Positions 1 to 7,849 are shown, numbered from the stretch's first letter. The stretch is DNA of 10,026 bases from Microcaldota archaeon (GCA_013151465.1 JAADIF010000011.1:1-10026), one strand, 5' to 3'. Program-made: numbers and translations. The notes: generated by a model from the letters alone, not told the origin.

Positions 1-81
1 GGATTAAAGATTAATGGATTTAGGTATGGCGATCTGCTATCAGACTTAATTGGGTATCTTTAAAATAGTTAAAAGAAGAAT

Positions 82-210
82 GTGAGGAATAAAACGAATG
101 CAAAGGCAACAAAGCCCGAACCTCCTAAGAAAAATAAGAAAGGTTCCGGAGTAATAAAAGCCAAACCCAAAAAAGGTAAAAATAAAGCACAGAAGGGGAA
201 GAAAAAATGA
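82..210 (+). CDS. Possible 42-residue lysine-rich peptide
   Basis: A GTG start at 82 opens a frame ending at TGA 208-210. It encodes about 42 residues, of which 17 are Lys, with interspersed Pro, Ala and Gly and a terminal KGKKK. In-frame stops lie just upstream at 61-63 and 70-72, so it cannot be the tail of a longer gene. The composition resembles the disordered basic tails of chromatin or ribosome-associated proteins, but there is no domain to recognise. A TATA-like stretch (TATCTTTAAAAT, about 55-66) precedes it, somewhat close to the start. An A-rich strand can give Lys-rich frames by chance, and the antisense frame is an equally long Phe/Leu-rich shadow. The call is therefore tentative; the product and role are unknown. 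Confidence 0.33.
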   Translation: MRNKTNAKATKPEPPKKNKKGSGVIKAKPKKGKNKAQKGKKK

Positions 211-280
211 TAATCTTTTCGGTTGCCGCAAAAGGCGCCTAAAGATTTAAATTATTTCCTTTCCTTTTAACTTTTATGAT

Positions 281-288
281 ATATTTAT
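281..288 (+). promoter_or_regulatory. TATA-like element of the membrane/HTH gene
   Basis: ATATTTAT is centred 24.5 nt upstream of the ATG at 309, the spacing expected when an archaeal transcript starts at or next to the start codon. A GGTGATG sequence at 298-304 could also pair with an archaeal 16S 3' end, with 4 nt spacing, so a short leader with a ribosome binding site is the alternative. Confidence 0.45.
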
Positions 289-308
289 CTATGTAATGGT
301 GATGAAAT

Positions 309-1718
309 ATGGCGAATTTGAATGAACAGGGTATCGAACCAGAAGACAGTACTGATGATAGTTATGCCGGTTTTGATTTTAAAACTATAGCGAATCTAGG
401 CAAAGAACCCGAACCCGAAGACAGTTACAGTGAAATCGGAAGGATGCCACGTTGGTTATATGCAGGAATGGGAATGGCAATTGCCGGTATAATTGGAATG
501 TCCTATCTTTTATTCCGACCATCAGGTGATATAAATGTTCAGGACGCTGAAGAAAAACAACAAACTGCACCTAGCGATACAACGACAACTCCAAGCGACA
601 GCACAACGACAGTGCCAACGGATTCAACCAAAGCCACAACACCTACCGATACAACACAAGCAAAACAGGACTCTGTTGTTCAAATATCATATGGATGGTC
701 CAATAATCCAAAAAAGAACAAGTTCAAACATCTCACAGATTTGGTCGTTACTGAATACAGCAAGGATAAATACAAAGGGACAAATCTGTCAGTGCTTGAT
801 GAAAAGGGGAATGTAAGTGACTCACTTGTTTACAGCAGAATTAAAGAGATAGTAGAAAGAAGCGGAATTAGGGTTGTTCCAGGCAGACCTCCAAAGGGAA
901 ACGATTTCCTGAGGGGCGCAATAATAAACGGAAAGAAGAAAGTAGTGAACGGACCCGACGGCCTGCCGGATTACCTGCCTAATGGCACTGAATTGATATT
1001 AGAAGTAATCCCGGATGAGATAAACAAAACAAAAGGAACTTATATCACCATGCTAGGTGCTGTTGGAGCAGGCGGATTAATCGTAGGCAGATATGAGAAC
1101 AACCCGCACTGGACAAATGAAGAAAGAAAAGCAGCTAGGATGATACTCAGAAATGATGAACTCAGAGGATTTTACGAAAGCGCTGTCGAAAAATACGTAT
1201 CGAGCGGAACAGGCGTCATGGAAGCGAGGACAATGGCAATGGAAGATGCGATGAATATGATAGAAAGGATGTCGTCAGCACGCAAAGGCACAGATTTGGG
1301 CACTTTCAATGAAGAGTATGCATTCACATCCAGCACCAAGGCAAGAGCATGTGAGATAGGCGAGTTGCTTTCCAACCCAAAAGGCAAAGACGGGCATAAT
1401 GCAATCGATATGTATAACAGTGGCATGACGCTCAAAGAAATATCGGGAAGGCTTGGAAAGAAGGTTGATGATGTGGTATCATTAATCAAAAACTCAGCTG
1501 AAAACGGAAGAATGATAAGCCGCTACGATAAAAGGTTGGCAGGTGGCGCTGAGACCTATATCAGAAACGAACTGGAAAAGGGAACCTCAGTAGCCAGCAT
1601 CAAAAAGGGCGTGGAAGACAAATATAACATTTCCATAAGCGCAAGCACGCTTTATAGAAGAAGAAGAAACCTAAGCAAAGCCGTATCCAATGCTGTTGCA
1701 TACGCCCTTGCGGCATAA
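309..1718 (+). CDS. Membrane-anchored protein with C-terminal HTH-like domains
   Basis: The product is 469 residues and I do not recognise a named family. Residues 1-48 are acidic and soluble. W49-F69 is a confident transmembrane helix with Gly spacing (AGMGMAIAGIIGM). Residues 79-120 form a Thr/Ser/Pro/Asp linker. Residues 125-240 look like a folded mixed domain. Residues 245-260 (YITMLGAVGAGGLIVG) are hydrophobic and could be a second, weak membrane pass. Residues 364-396 (IDMYNSGMTLKEISGRLGKK) fit a helix-turn-helix, and residues 414-453 (ending SISASTLYRRRR) look like a second one. If both hydrophobic segments span the membrane, the linker and middle domain face outside and the HTH region faces the cytoplasm, giving a one-component membrane regulator. 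With a single pass the HTH-like part would be outside and must do something else. The start is supported by a TATA-like box and a possible GGTGATG site. It lies 94 nt upstream of the giant membrane protein gene on the same strand, suggesting a related role. Function is inferred only. Confidence 0.85.
   Translation: MANLNEQGIEPEDSTDDSYAGFDFKTIANLGKEPEPEDSYSEIGRMPRWLYAGMGMAIAGIIGMSYLLFRPSGDINVQDAEEKQQTAPSDTTTTPSDSTTTVPTDSTKATTPTDTTQAKQDSVVQISYGWSNNPKKNKFKHLTDLVVTEYSKDKYKGTNLSVLDEKGNVSDSLVYSRIKEIVERSGIRVVPGRPPKGNDFLRGAIINGKKKVVNGPDGLPDYLPNGTELILEVIPDEINKTKGTYITMLGAVGAGGLIVGRYENNPHWTNEERKAARMILRNDELRGFYESAVEKYVSSGTGVMEARTMAMEDAMNMIERMSSARKGTDLGTFNEEYAFTSSTKARACEIGELLSNPKGKDGHNAIDMYNSGMTLKEISGRLGKKVDDVVSLIKNSAENGRMISRYDKRLAGGAETYIRNELEKGTSVASIKKGVEDKYNISISASTLYRRRRNLSKAVSNAVAYALAA
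570..662 (+). repeat. Degenerate PxDxT repeat linker (coding)
   Basis: Residues 88-118 of the 309-1718 protein contain four degenerate units, PSDTTTT, PSDSTTTV, PTDSTKATT and PTDTTQAK. The block lies directly after the transmembrane helix. This is typical of an extended, possibly O-glycosylated stalk outside the membrane, which supports an N-in orientation of the first helix (inference). Confidence 0.7.
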
Positions 1719-1726
1719 TACATCCA

Positions 1727-1747
1727 TTTATTTTTTTATTCTATTAT
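1727..1747 (+). terminator. T-rich archaeal-type terminator
   Basis: TTTATTTTTTTATTCTATTAT begins 9 nt after the stop codon of the membrane/HTH gene. Archaeal RNA polymerase can terminate on U-tracts without a hairpin. The tract also explains why the extended upstream frame of the next gene reads as Phe/Leu/Ile-rich. Confidence 0.5.
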
Positions 1748-1775
1748 CTCTCATTCTCCTTTTCATGCAAATATC

Positions 1776-1790
1776 TATATTATTAATAAC
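1776..1790 (+). promoter_or_regulatory. TATA-like element of the giant membrane gene
   Basis: TATATTATTAATAAC lies in the gap between the two membrane protein genes. Its second half, TATTAATAA, is centred about 28 nt before the ATG at 1813. This supports an independent, near-leaderless transcript starting there rather than at the in-frame start at 1690. Confidence 0.4.
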
Positions 1791-1812
1791 AGCTACACCA
1801 ATTAAAATAAAT

Positions 1813-4800
1813 ATGAGCAACAACAGGGAAAAGAAAGAACTACTCTCTATAAGAGATATTGCAAGTTCTGGCAAGGAAAGAGACACCAAAGAAAGTGGCA
1901 ATGAAAAAAAATCCTTAATAGAGGAGTTAAAAAACAGATTGCATAACATTGCCTATGGCGGTTCGTATGATCTCAGACGTGGGATGGAAAGATTGAATCT
2001 TGGGATAACTCAAGGGACGTTGGAACTGGGCGGGTTTACAAAACGCCAGAAATTATACGCAAAGAAGCTCAAGTGGCTTAGGAAAAAGAAAAAAGAAAAA
2101 GAAAAAGAATTATTGGAAAAACTTAAGGAACTCGGCAAAATAAAATACGAACTGGAAAATGCGGCTGGAAGCGGCGAATCTGATGACAATGAAGAGAAAA
2201 CCAGTAAAGATATAGAAGATGCACGCAGCCTGATTAAAGAGGCAACAGAAATAATAATGGGGCATGAGGGCCTTGTATATATCCAGCGAAAGCTAAACGA
2301 GCTTGAGGGCGTTGAGGCGCGCGCCCCGCGCCCATACCTGGTGCTGATTCTGAAATATCTGAAAGAGTATGAGCGAGCCCTCGAAGGTATGGAACAGGGA
2401 AAGGGGGGTCTGGAATTCAAAAACTTCGGCAGCTGGGAGGAAATGCACATAACCAAAGAGGAGATGAAAGCCGAGCTATTCAATATGGAAAAGGAGAGCA
2501 TAAAAAACGAGTTCGAGGGCAAAGCGATGCAAAGGGCTACAAAGAGAGCGGAAGAAGAGATTAGAGCGCATGAAGAGTGGTTAGGTAATAAAATTGGAGA
2601 GTATGAAAAAGAAATTAATGAAATTGTTAAAGAGATAAATAAGGAATCAGACGAGGAGAAAAAAGGGGAACTTGAGGCTAGTAAAGAAGAACTTAAAGGC
2701 AAAAAAAAATTTTATGAAGATGCTTTGGAAGATCTGAAAGAAAACGGAGCAAAGATCTTCAACAAGTTACTGAGAGAGGAATACCCAAAAGCGGCAGGAG
2801 AGATATCTGAAGAGATGAACAAGAAAGTGAAAGATGCTGCCGAAAGAATAGAGGCCCAGCACGAATTCGGCGTCTCCGGGGGCGGTCCCTGGCAGTATTT
2901 CAAGGACGCGATGCCGGGCAGGAATGACCTTTTCCATCGCGGGAGGAGGGCATGGCTCGGAAGGGGGCACGACACCGTATATCCCGCTCTAATGGAAGCG
3001 CTGTTTCTTGGCATAATTGGTATAATCCTTGGAGCTTTTTTCGGAAGCGTGATTCTCGTCGTGGCATTCTCCACATGGGCAATGTCGGCGCTGCTGCCGG
3101 ATGCCCAGAAAGAAACGACGAAGTCAAAGGACGGGAAGACGGAAATAGAGGTCTGGCGCGGAAGAGGGACGGCCACAGTGAAAGCATTCGCCCAGATGAC
3201 TGCACTGATACTCGGCTTGTATTTTCTTTACACCTCAAATTTCCCCCTTTCGGTATTTCTGATGCTCCTTCTGGCTTTCGGAGGTTACGGCTCTTTCCCT
3301 GTTACATGGGATGAGGAGAGGACAGACGAATTCATAAAATCGTTTGTCAGGATGTTCCTTGGCGTTGTCGTCATATCGATATGGATATTCGGAAACCTTT
3401 TCCAGTCGAAAGTCCTTATGTGGATGGGAATATTGTTCCTTGCCGTTCCACCTATACGAAGAAGCGAGAATGCAGATGCCATCCGTGCCGGCGGAGAAGA
3501 CATGTTCTACAGGATACTGTTCCTTATCGGCATGGGCTATATATTCTATGGGGTGACAAGCGCAGGAGGCTGGGGACTTGCAGGGGCGTCCCTTTACATA
3601 TTCTATCTCATATGGGGAATGTCTTTTGTTTCGGGGCTGTTCTCTGCGGTCGAGGACATGCCGAAGATAGGAACCATTCTTCTGATTGTCGCGCTCATAT
3701 TATTCGGGACGACCGGAACAGGACAAGAGAATATAGGAACGGCAATGTTCGGGCAGTGGTGGCCGACCGTCCACAACAGCATAACAAACACGCTGGAGCC
3801 CCTCGGAGAGGTCTTCGGGGGTTTCTCAAAGACGTTTGGCGCCGGCTGGATGATGTTTACAAATCCGATGGGCTATGCACAACAGATTATGGATGGAAAC
3901 TACGCAAAAAATCCGACCGGTGCAACAGGCGCCTACGGGCTCGAGATAAGAAACCTTGCAGTCGATACTATCTATCCAGGAGAACCGTTTACTGTCCGTT
4001 TCGAGTTAGACAACATGGGACCAAAAGATGCAAGCGCAGTCAATATAACCATAACAAGCAGCATAGGCGGCTTTGACCTTACAATGGAAAGCGGGCAGAC
4101 AGCAGAATACAAAAAAGACCATGATGCCATCGAAACGAAAGGGACAGATATGGGTTTTGCTGGAGCGATGAAAGAAATGGTGCAATTTTGGAAGAATCCT
4201 GTAGGAACAGAGCGACTCGAATCGCAGGAAGAGATGAGGACGAGAAACTACTGGACATTCCTCTCCGACCAGAGAAAGATAAACAGAGGAGACATTCTTC
4301 CGGTTTTTCTGGTCGGAAAGATAGATTGCCTTGAAGCAAGGCAGGCACTATGGAAAAGCTACAGCATGCCTAGTAGTGTGATGACGCTTTCCAACATAGG
4401 CAGATTCGGTGTCAATACTCCGATAACAGTAAGCAATTTAGCAACTCCTGGAAAAAGGCCCACTATACCGTCATCGAGCAAACTAACAAAACAAAAATCC
4501 CGCCTTGGTGACGGAAATCCCGATGCATTGAAATACATAACATTCCGCGTCATTGAGGAATACAAATATTCGACGGACTCTGTGCTCCAGATAAAGTTCA
4601 TAAGCGATGAAAGATGGAGGGAGCTTACGCGTGAAGGGAAGAACTTCCGCCATAATGTGCCTTCCACGATGACATCAGGTCCTATTAAGCTCAATCTCGG
4701 TACAATGGACCAGCCCATCAAAGCGGGTTCGCCTTTCTTTGTTGGCTTTAATATCTCCACACCAAAGACGAAGGCAAAGATAAGCGGTGTCACGGTAAGG

Positions 4801-6405
4801 GTGAAATTCCCCTTTGAGGTGAATGCTGATAACCTTGCAAAATGCTCAAGGGCATATTCGAGCATAAAAAAACCTTCACCAAAAATAAATGACAGCTGGG
4901 TCGTAACGTGGGAGCTTGGGAACGGTCCGTCATTTTATGTCTTCTGCCATTTCGACGGTTCTGTGCTCAATATGCCCGGCCCCGAAAAGACATTCACCAT
5001 CCAGGCAGATGCAGAATACACCATCACGGCTTACAGGGATTATGACACCCAGACATCTTTCAAGGACACGTGCTTTACAAAGATGATGACACCCGCAAGG
5101 CAGACCGTTGCATCTCTTGGCGTTGTTCATGTTGAAAGTCATAATACAAATGGAAAAGGCAACGTGATAAATCCTAATGAAGAAAAGCCTCTGAAAATAA
5201 CGGTGGAAATTCCTAAAGGGTTTGGTAGTAATGGTAATGAAAAAGAACTTACTATCGAAATCAAAAAGAATGAAATGAATATCCCAAGCGAAATAGACGA
5301 TATCAAGGCAAACTATAAGACGGAAACGATCACAAAAGGCAGCAAGGACTACGACATAACGGTGCTGTATGAACTTACAAAGAAAAAGGACAAAAATGGA
5401 AAAGAATACATAGAGCTTACGGACGTTTACGTTTATGAAGTGAGAGAACACAAAAAGTCCGTCGTTTCAAGCGTCGAAGAGCTGGGGGATATTAACATAA
5501 CTGAAAAAAAGATAGAAAAAGTGCATCTTGAGAGCACTACAAGCAAACTCATAGGAGATGTTGTTGCTAAAATTAATGTTCCTTTCGAACCCAGATCATC
5601 AAAAATAGATAAAGCGGAATGCAACAAAGGAAAATGCGAGAAGGATGACAATAATATATATGTCCGTCTGGAGAATATCCCTCTTGAAGAATATGTGATA
5701 CAATCTAAGGTCGAAGATGTAACAGTCGAGATGACAGCAAAAGATAGTGATGGTAACAAAAAAGAATACAAACTCGAAATGAGTTTTAAGCTCGAGAGCA
5801 CGAAAAGCGCCATTCCTGATGACAAAAACGAAATTGACGACATAAACAATTACATCACGTTAGATGTCACGCTGAAGGCAAGCGGGGGACAGAAAACCTC
5901 TGACGATTCACCGGACACGAACGCAATAGGCAATGGAGTCGATCTTTCCAAGGTGCAGCTTGCGCCGGTAGCTAAAAATTCTGAGTTAAAAATCAAAAAG
6001 ATTGAAAAGGATGATGGCACTACGAATTATAAGCTTTCTTTCTATTCAGCATTCTCAGTGGGAGATGTGGAAGGATTGAAAAAAGTGAAAATAGACAATA
6101 AGAATGTGAAAGCTGATTTCACGTCTTTTGGTGTGAGTAATAAGAATGATTATTCATGTAGATTCAAAGGGAGCGGGCCTATTTATGAAGGAAACGGTAA
6201 GGAAGTGATAGTCGTTTTTGATATCAACAAGAACTTTGAGAAAGAAGCGATAGATAAAAAAACCGGAGACATAACCGTAACGATAGAGTACTATGTAAAT
6301 GACATAAAAAAGAATCTCAAAGCCAAATTCCATTATGAAATCGAGGTGGACGAAAATACCGGCAAAGCTACCGCAAATATAACTGGGGCAGAACCGGTAT
6401 CTTAA
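1813..6405 (+). CDS. Giant coiled-coil / polytopic membrane / Ig-like protein
   Basis: The product is about 1530 residues from the ATG at 1813 and I cannot name a family. An in-frame start at 1690 would add 41 residues but overlaps the preceding gene and translates a T-rich terminator, so I reject it. Residues 1-370 are highly charged, with Lys/Glu heptad-like stretches (about 76-116 and 211-345) indicating coiled coils. Residues 393-638 hold about 8-9 membrane helices: roughly 393-428 (long, perhaps two), 458-475, 477-496, 511-529, 533-549, 564-583, 588-610 and 616-634. Residues 712-756 look like a CARDB/Ig-like beta domain (VDTIYPGEPFTVRFELDNMG). Further beta-rich segments fill about 870-1530, with sequons such as NIT and NIS, a short CNKGKC cysteine pair near 1270, and Lys/Asp/Glu/Asn-rich loops. 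An odd number of helices would put the beta domains outside and the coiled coil inside. The build recalls scaffold or secretion-channel proteins, but that is inference. It is probably expressed alongside the upstream membrane/HTH protein. Confidence 0.9.
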   Translation: MSNNREKKELLSIRDIASSGKERDTKESGNEKKSLIEELKNRLHNIAYGGSYDLRRGMERLNLGITQGTLELGGFTKRQKLYAKKLKWLRKKKKEKEKELLEKLKELGKIKYELENAAGSGESDDNEEKTSKDIEDARSLIKEATEIIMGHEGLVYIQRKLNELEGVEARAPRPYLVLILKYLKEYERALEGMEQGKGGLEFKNFGSWEEMHITKEEMKAELFNMEKESIKNEFEGKAMQRATKRAEEEIRAHEEWLGNKIGEYEKEINEIVKEINKESDEEKKGELEASKEELKGKKKFYEDALEDLKENGAKIFNKLLREEYPKAAGEISEEMNKKVKDAAERIEAQHEFGVSGGGPWQYFKDAMPGRNDLFHRGRRAWLGRGHDTVYPALMEALFLGIIGIILGAFFGSVILVVAFSTWAMSALLPDAQKETTKSKDGKTEIEVWRGRGTATVKAFAQMTALILGLYFLYTSNFPLSVFLMLLLAFGGYGSFPVTWDEERTDEFIKSFVRMFLGVVVISIWIFGNLFQSKVLMWMGILFLAVPPIRRSENADAIRAGGEDMFYRILFLIGMGYIFYGVTSAGGWGLAGASLYIFYLIWGMSFVSGLFSAVEDMPKIGTILLIVALILFGTTGTGQENIGTAMFGQWWPTVHNSITNTLEPLGEVFGGFSKTFGAGWMMFTNPMGYAQQIMDGNYAKNPTGATGAYGLEIRNLAVDTIYPGEPFTVRFELDNMGPKDASAVNITITSSIGGFDLTMESGQTAEYKKDHDAIETKGTDMGFAGAMKEMVQFWKNPVGTERLESQEEMRTRNYWTFLSDQRKINRGDILPVFLVGKIDCLEARQALWKSYSMPSSVMTLSNIGRFGVNTPITVSNLATPGKRPTIPSSSKLTKQKSRLGDGNPDALKYITFRVIEEYKYSTDSVLQIKFISDERWRELTREGKNFRHNVPSTMTSGPIKLNLGTMDQPIKAGSPFFVGFNISTPKTKAKISGVTVRVKFPFEVNADNLAKCSRAYSSIKKPSPKINDSWVVTWELGNGPSFYVFCHFDGSVLNMPGPEKTFTIQADAEYTITAYRDYDTQTSFKDTCFTKMMTPARQTVASLGVVHVESHNTNGKGNVINPNEEKPLKITVEIPKGFGSNGNEKELTIEIKKNEMNIPSEIDDIKANYKTETITKGSKDYDITVLYELTKKKDKNGKEYIELTDVYVYEVREHKKSVVSSVEELGDINITEKKIEKVHLESTTSKLIGDVVAKINVPFEPRSSKIDKAECNKGKCEKDDNNIYVRLENIPLEEYVIQSKVEDVTVEMTAKDSDGNKKEYKLEMSFKLESTKSAIPDDKNEIDDINNYITLDVTLKASGGQKTSDDSPDTNAIGNGVDLSKVQLAPVAKNSELKIKKIEKDDGTTNYKLSFYSAFSVGDVEGLKKVKIDNKNVKADFTSFGVSNKNDYSCRFKGSGPIYEGNGKEVIVVFDINKNFEKEAIDKKTGDITVTIEYYVNDIKKNLKAKFHYEIEVDENTGKATANITGAEPVS

Positions 6406-6407
6406 AA

Positions 6408-6460
6408 CAGCTAAGGTTAGCTGCCCTGCAAACGACATTATGACAATCCCGCTAACCTTA
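6408..6460. promoter_or_regulatory. Inverted repeat upstream of trpS
   Basis: TAAGGTTAGC at 6412-6421 is repeated in perfect inverted orientation as GCTAACCTTA at 6451-6460, with 29 nt between the arms. The left arm is embedded in its own dyad, CAGCTAA-GG-TTAGCTG (6408-6423). The GCTAA/TTAGC half-site thus occurs three times, and the right arm touches the predicted TATA region of trpS. As DNA this could be an operator; as RNA it could be a 3' hairpin ending the giant gene's transcript, but no T-run follows. The symmetry is seen directly; the function is open. Confidence 0.55.
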
Positions 6461-6465
6461 TTAAC
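6458..6465 (+). promoter_or_regulatory. TATA-like element of trpS
   Basis: TTATTAAC is centred about 26 nt upstream of the ATG at 6488. No Shine-Dalgarno-like sequence stands before the start (the preceding bases are ATTATTTCTC), which fits leaderless translation. The match to a TATA box is weak. Confidence 0.35.
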
Positions 6466-6487
6466 ATTGCCCCTCTAATTATTTCTC

Positions 6488-7690
6488 ATGACAGATGCAG
6501 AAGACAGCCGCCTTCAGCGGCGTGAAACCCAATTTGCAGGTAACAGTTCGGATTTGAGTAATAATTCAAAATATATAGTAACCCCCTGGGAAGTCAAGGG
6601 GAACATTGACTATGACAAGCTCATCAGCGAGTTTGGCGTTTCAAAGATAGATGAAGCCCTCCAGAAAAGGATAGTGAAGCACACGGGAGAGCTTCACCAT
6701 TTCATCAGAAGGAACATATTCTTTGCCCACAGGGACTTGAATTTCATCCTTGACGAATACGAGAAAGGAAACAAGTTCTTCCTCTACACGGGAAGAGCGC
6801 CATCAGGCCCTGTCCACATAGGGCATCTTGTCCCTTGGATGTTTACGAAATGGCTTCAGGACAAATTTGATGTTGAGCTATGGTTCCAGTTTCCTGACGA
6901 GGAGAAGTTTCTCTTCAAGGAAGAGCTCGATCTCAAGGACACGGAAAAATACCTTTATGAAAACATGCTTGATGTGATAGCCCTTGGCTTTGACCCGGAA
7001 AAGACGCATTTCATAATAGATACAAAGCATGCGGGGCTTATGTATAAGGAAGCGATAAAGGTTGCAAAGAGGATAACGTTTTCAACCGTGAAGGCGGCGT
7101 TCGGCTTCGGGAATGACCAGAACATCGGCGCAATATTCTACACAGCAATGCAGGCTGTTCCCGCGTTTCTTCCTTCTGTTCTCAGGGGAAAGAAGATGCC
7201 CTGCCTCATTCCGCATGCAATAGACCAGGACCCGCACTTTCGCGTCTCAAGGGATGTGATACCGAAGCTTGGGTATTACAAGCCTGCTTCCATCCAGTGC
7301 AGGTTCCTTCCCGGGCTTGGCGGGATGGCAGAGGACGGGAAGATGTCAAGCTCTTCAGGTGAAACGGCAACAATCTTTACGACAGACGACCCAAAAACCG
7401 TCAAAAAGAAGATAAACAAATACGCATTCTCCGGCGGTCAGCCGACAGTTGAAGAGCACAGAAAGCTTGGAGGCAACCCTGACATAGACGTATCCTACCA
7501 GTGGCTCACATTCTTTGAAGAGGATGACGCAAAACTGGTTGACATCTACAACAAATACAAGTCGGGAGAGATGCTATCCGGAGAGCTGAAGGCAATCCTT
7601 ATCGAAAAGCTCAACTCCTTCCTTGAAACTCATCAAAAAAAGAGGGAAGAAGCAAAAAAGAGAGTTGATGAGTTTATTTATTCCGGGTAA
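6488..7690 (+). CDS. trpS: Tryptophanyl-tRNA synthetase, archaeal/eukaryotic type
   Basis: This cytoplasmic class I synthetase charges tRNA-Trp using ATP and tryptophan. The 400-residue product has the N-terminal VTPWEVKG segment (31-38) and the class I signature in GRAPSGPVHIGH (102-113). It also has the archaeal/eukaryotic core PHAIDQDPHFRVSRD (242-256) and the KMSSS loop (285-289). These place it with the archaeal and eukaryotic TrpRS group rather than the bacterial one. Residues 1-27 are a polar, apparently disordered extension before the conserved TPW region; no later in-frame ATG precedes that motif, so the start at 6488 is kept. Catalytic motifs look intact. It stands alone, 82 nt after the giant membrane gene and convergent with the HNH gene, with a 10-bp inverted repeat at its promoter that may regulate it. 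Confidence 0.97.
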   Translation: MTDAEDSRLQRRETQFAGNSSDLSNNSKYIVTPWEVKGNIDYDKLISEFGVSKIDEALQKRIVKHTGELHHFIRRNIFFAHRDLNFILDEYEKGNKFFLYTGRAPSGPVHIGHLVPWMFTKWLQDKFDVELWFQFPDEEKFLFKEELDLKDTEKYLYENMLDVIALGFDPEKTHFIIDTKHAGLMYKEAIKVAKRITFSTVKAAFGFGNDQNIGAIFYTAMQAVPAFLPSVLRGKKMPCLIPHAIDQDPHFRVSRDVIPKLGYYKPASIQCRFLPGLGGMAEDGKMSSSSGETATIFTTDDPKTVKKKINKYAFSGGQPTVEEHRKLGGNPDIDVSYQWLTFFEEDDAKLVDIYNKYKSGEMLSGELKAILIEKLNSFLETHQKKREEAKKRVDEFIYSG

Positions 7691-7691
7691 A

Positions 7692-7721
7692 TTTGTTTTC
7701 TCTTTTGTTCTCTATATTTTT
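7692..7721 (+). terminator. T-rich terminator after trpS
   Basis: Directly after the trpS stop the plus strand reads as a run of T clusters (TTTG, TTTTC, CTTTTG, ATTTTT). This is suitable for U-tract termination of trpS. The 3' end of this tract is antisense to the terminal codons of the extended HNH frame, so the T richness may partly reflect that gene's Lys codons. Confidence 0.4.
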
Positions 7722-7849
7722 ATGCCAAAAATAGTTGTTTCTTTTCGTTTTTTACGTTTTTTAATTTTCTTTCTTTTTGTTCCTTTAGTTTTGGTTTTTA
7801 CTTTAACGACACGATATTCTGAAAGTCCAAACGGTCCGGCAACTTTTTT
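7712..7849 (-). other. -1 frame continuation of the HNH gene at A AAA AAG
   Basis: In the HNH frame, codons GTA AAA AAG (7851-7843) form the heptamer A AAA AAG, a classical -1 slippery site of the kind used in bacterial dnaX. Reading on in the -1 frame gives VAGPFGLSEYRVVKVK, then a Lys/Arg-rich stretch, then ETTIFGIKI and a TAG stop at 7714-7712. The joined product would be 90 + 43 = 133 residues, with an FG motif near each end (LFGK and IFGIKI). Purine-rich AGAAGG lies 5 nt upstream of the heptamer; I see no convincing downstream stem-loop. The alternatives are a missing A in the 6-A run (assembly error) or a genuine inactivating deletion. Confidence 0.65.

Noticed and set aside
46..231. 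Minus-strand Phe/Leu-rich 61-residue frame that looks like a membrane peptide
   Set aside because: It starts with TTG and is the antisense of an A/Lys-rich strand, which automatically reads as Phe/Leu-rich.
233..240. AGGCGCCT palindrome before the first large gene
   Set aside because: An 8-bp self-complementary site without a partner copy or T-run is likely by chance.
1690..1812. Hydrophobic N-terminal extension (41 residues) of the giant protein, looking like a signal anchor
   Set aside because: It overlaps the end of the preceding gene and is a translation of a T-rich terminator tract. A TATA-like element lies inside it and a good ATG follows at 1813.
2084..2112. GAAAAA-type simple repeat
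   Set aside because: It is fully explained by Lys/Glu codons of the coiled coil and is not exact enough to be a functional tandem repeat.
2010..2702. Long Ser/Phe-rich frame antisense to the coiled-coil region
   Set aside because: It is a shadow of the Lys/Glu-rich codons of the giant gene; no domain or promoter supports it.
3381..4076. 231-residue alternative frame inside the membrane block of the giant gene
   Set aside because: It is Arg/His/Cys-rich with no hydrophobic pattern or motif, a shadow in a less AT-rich stretch.
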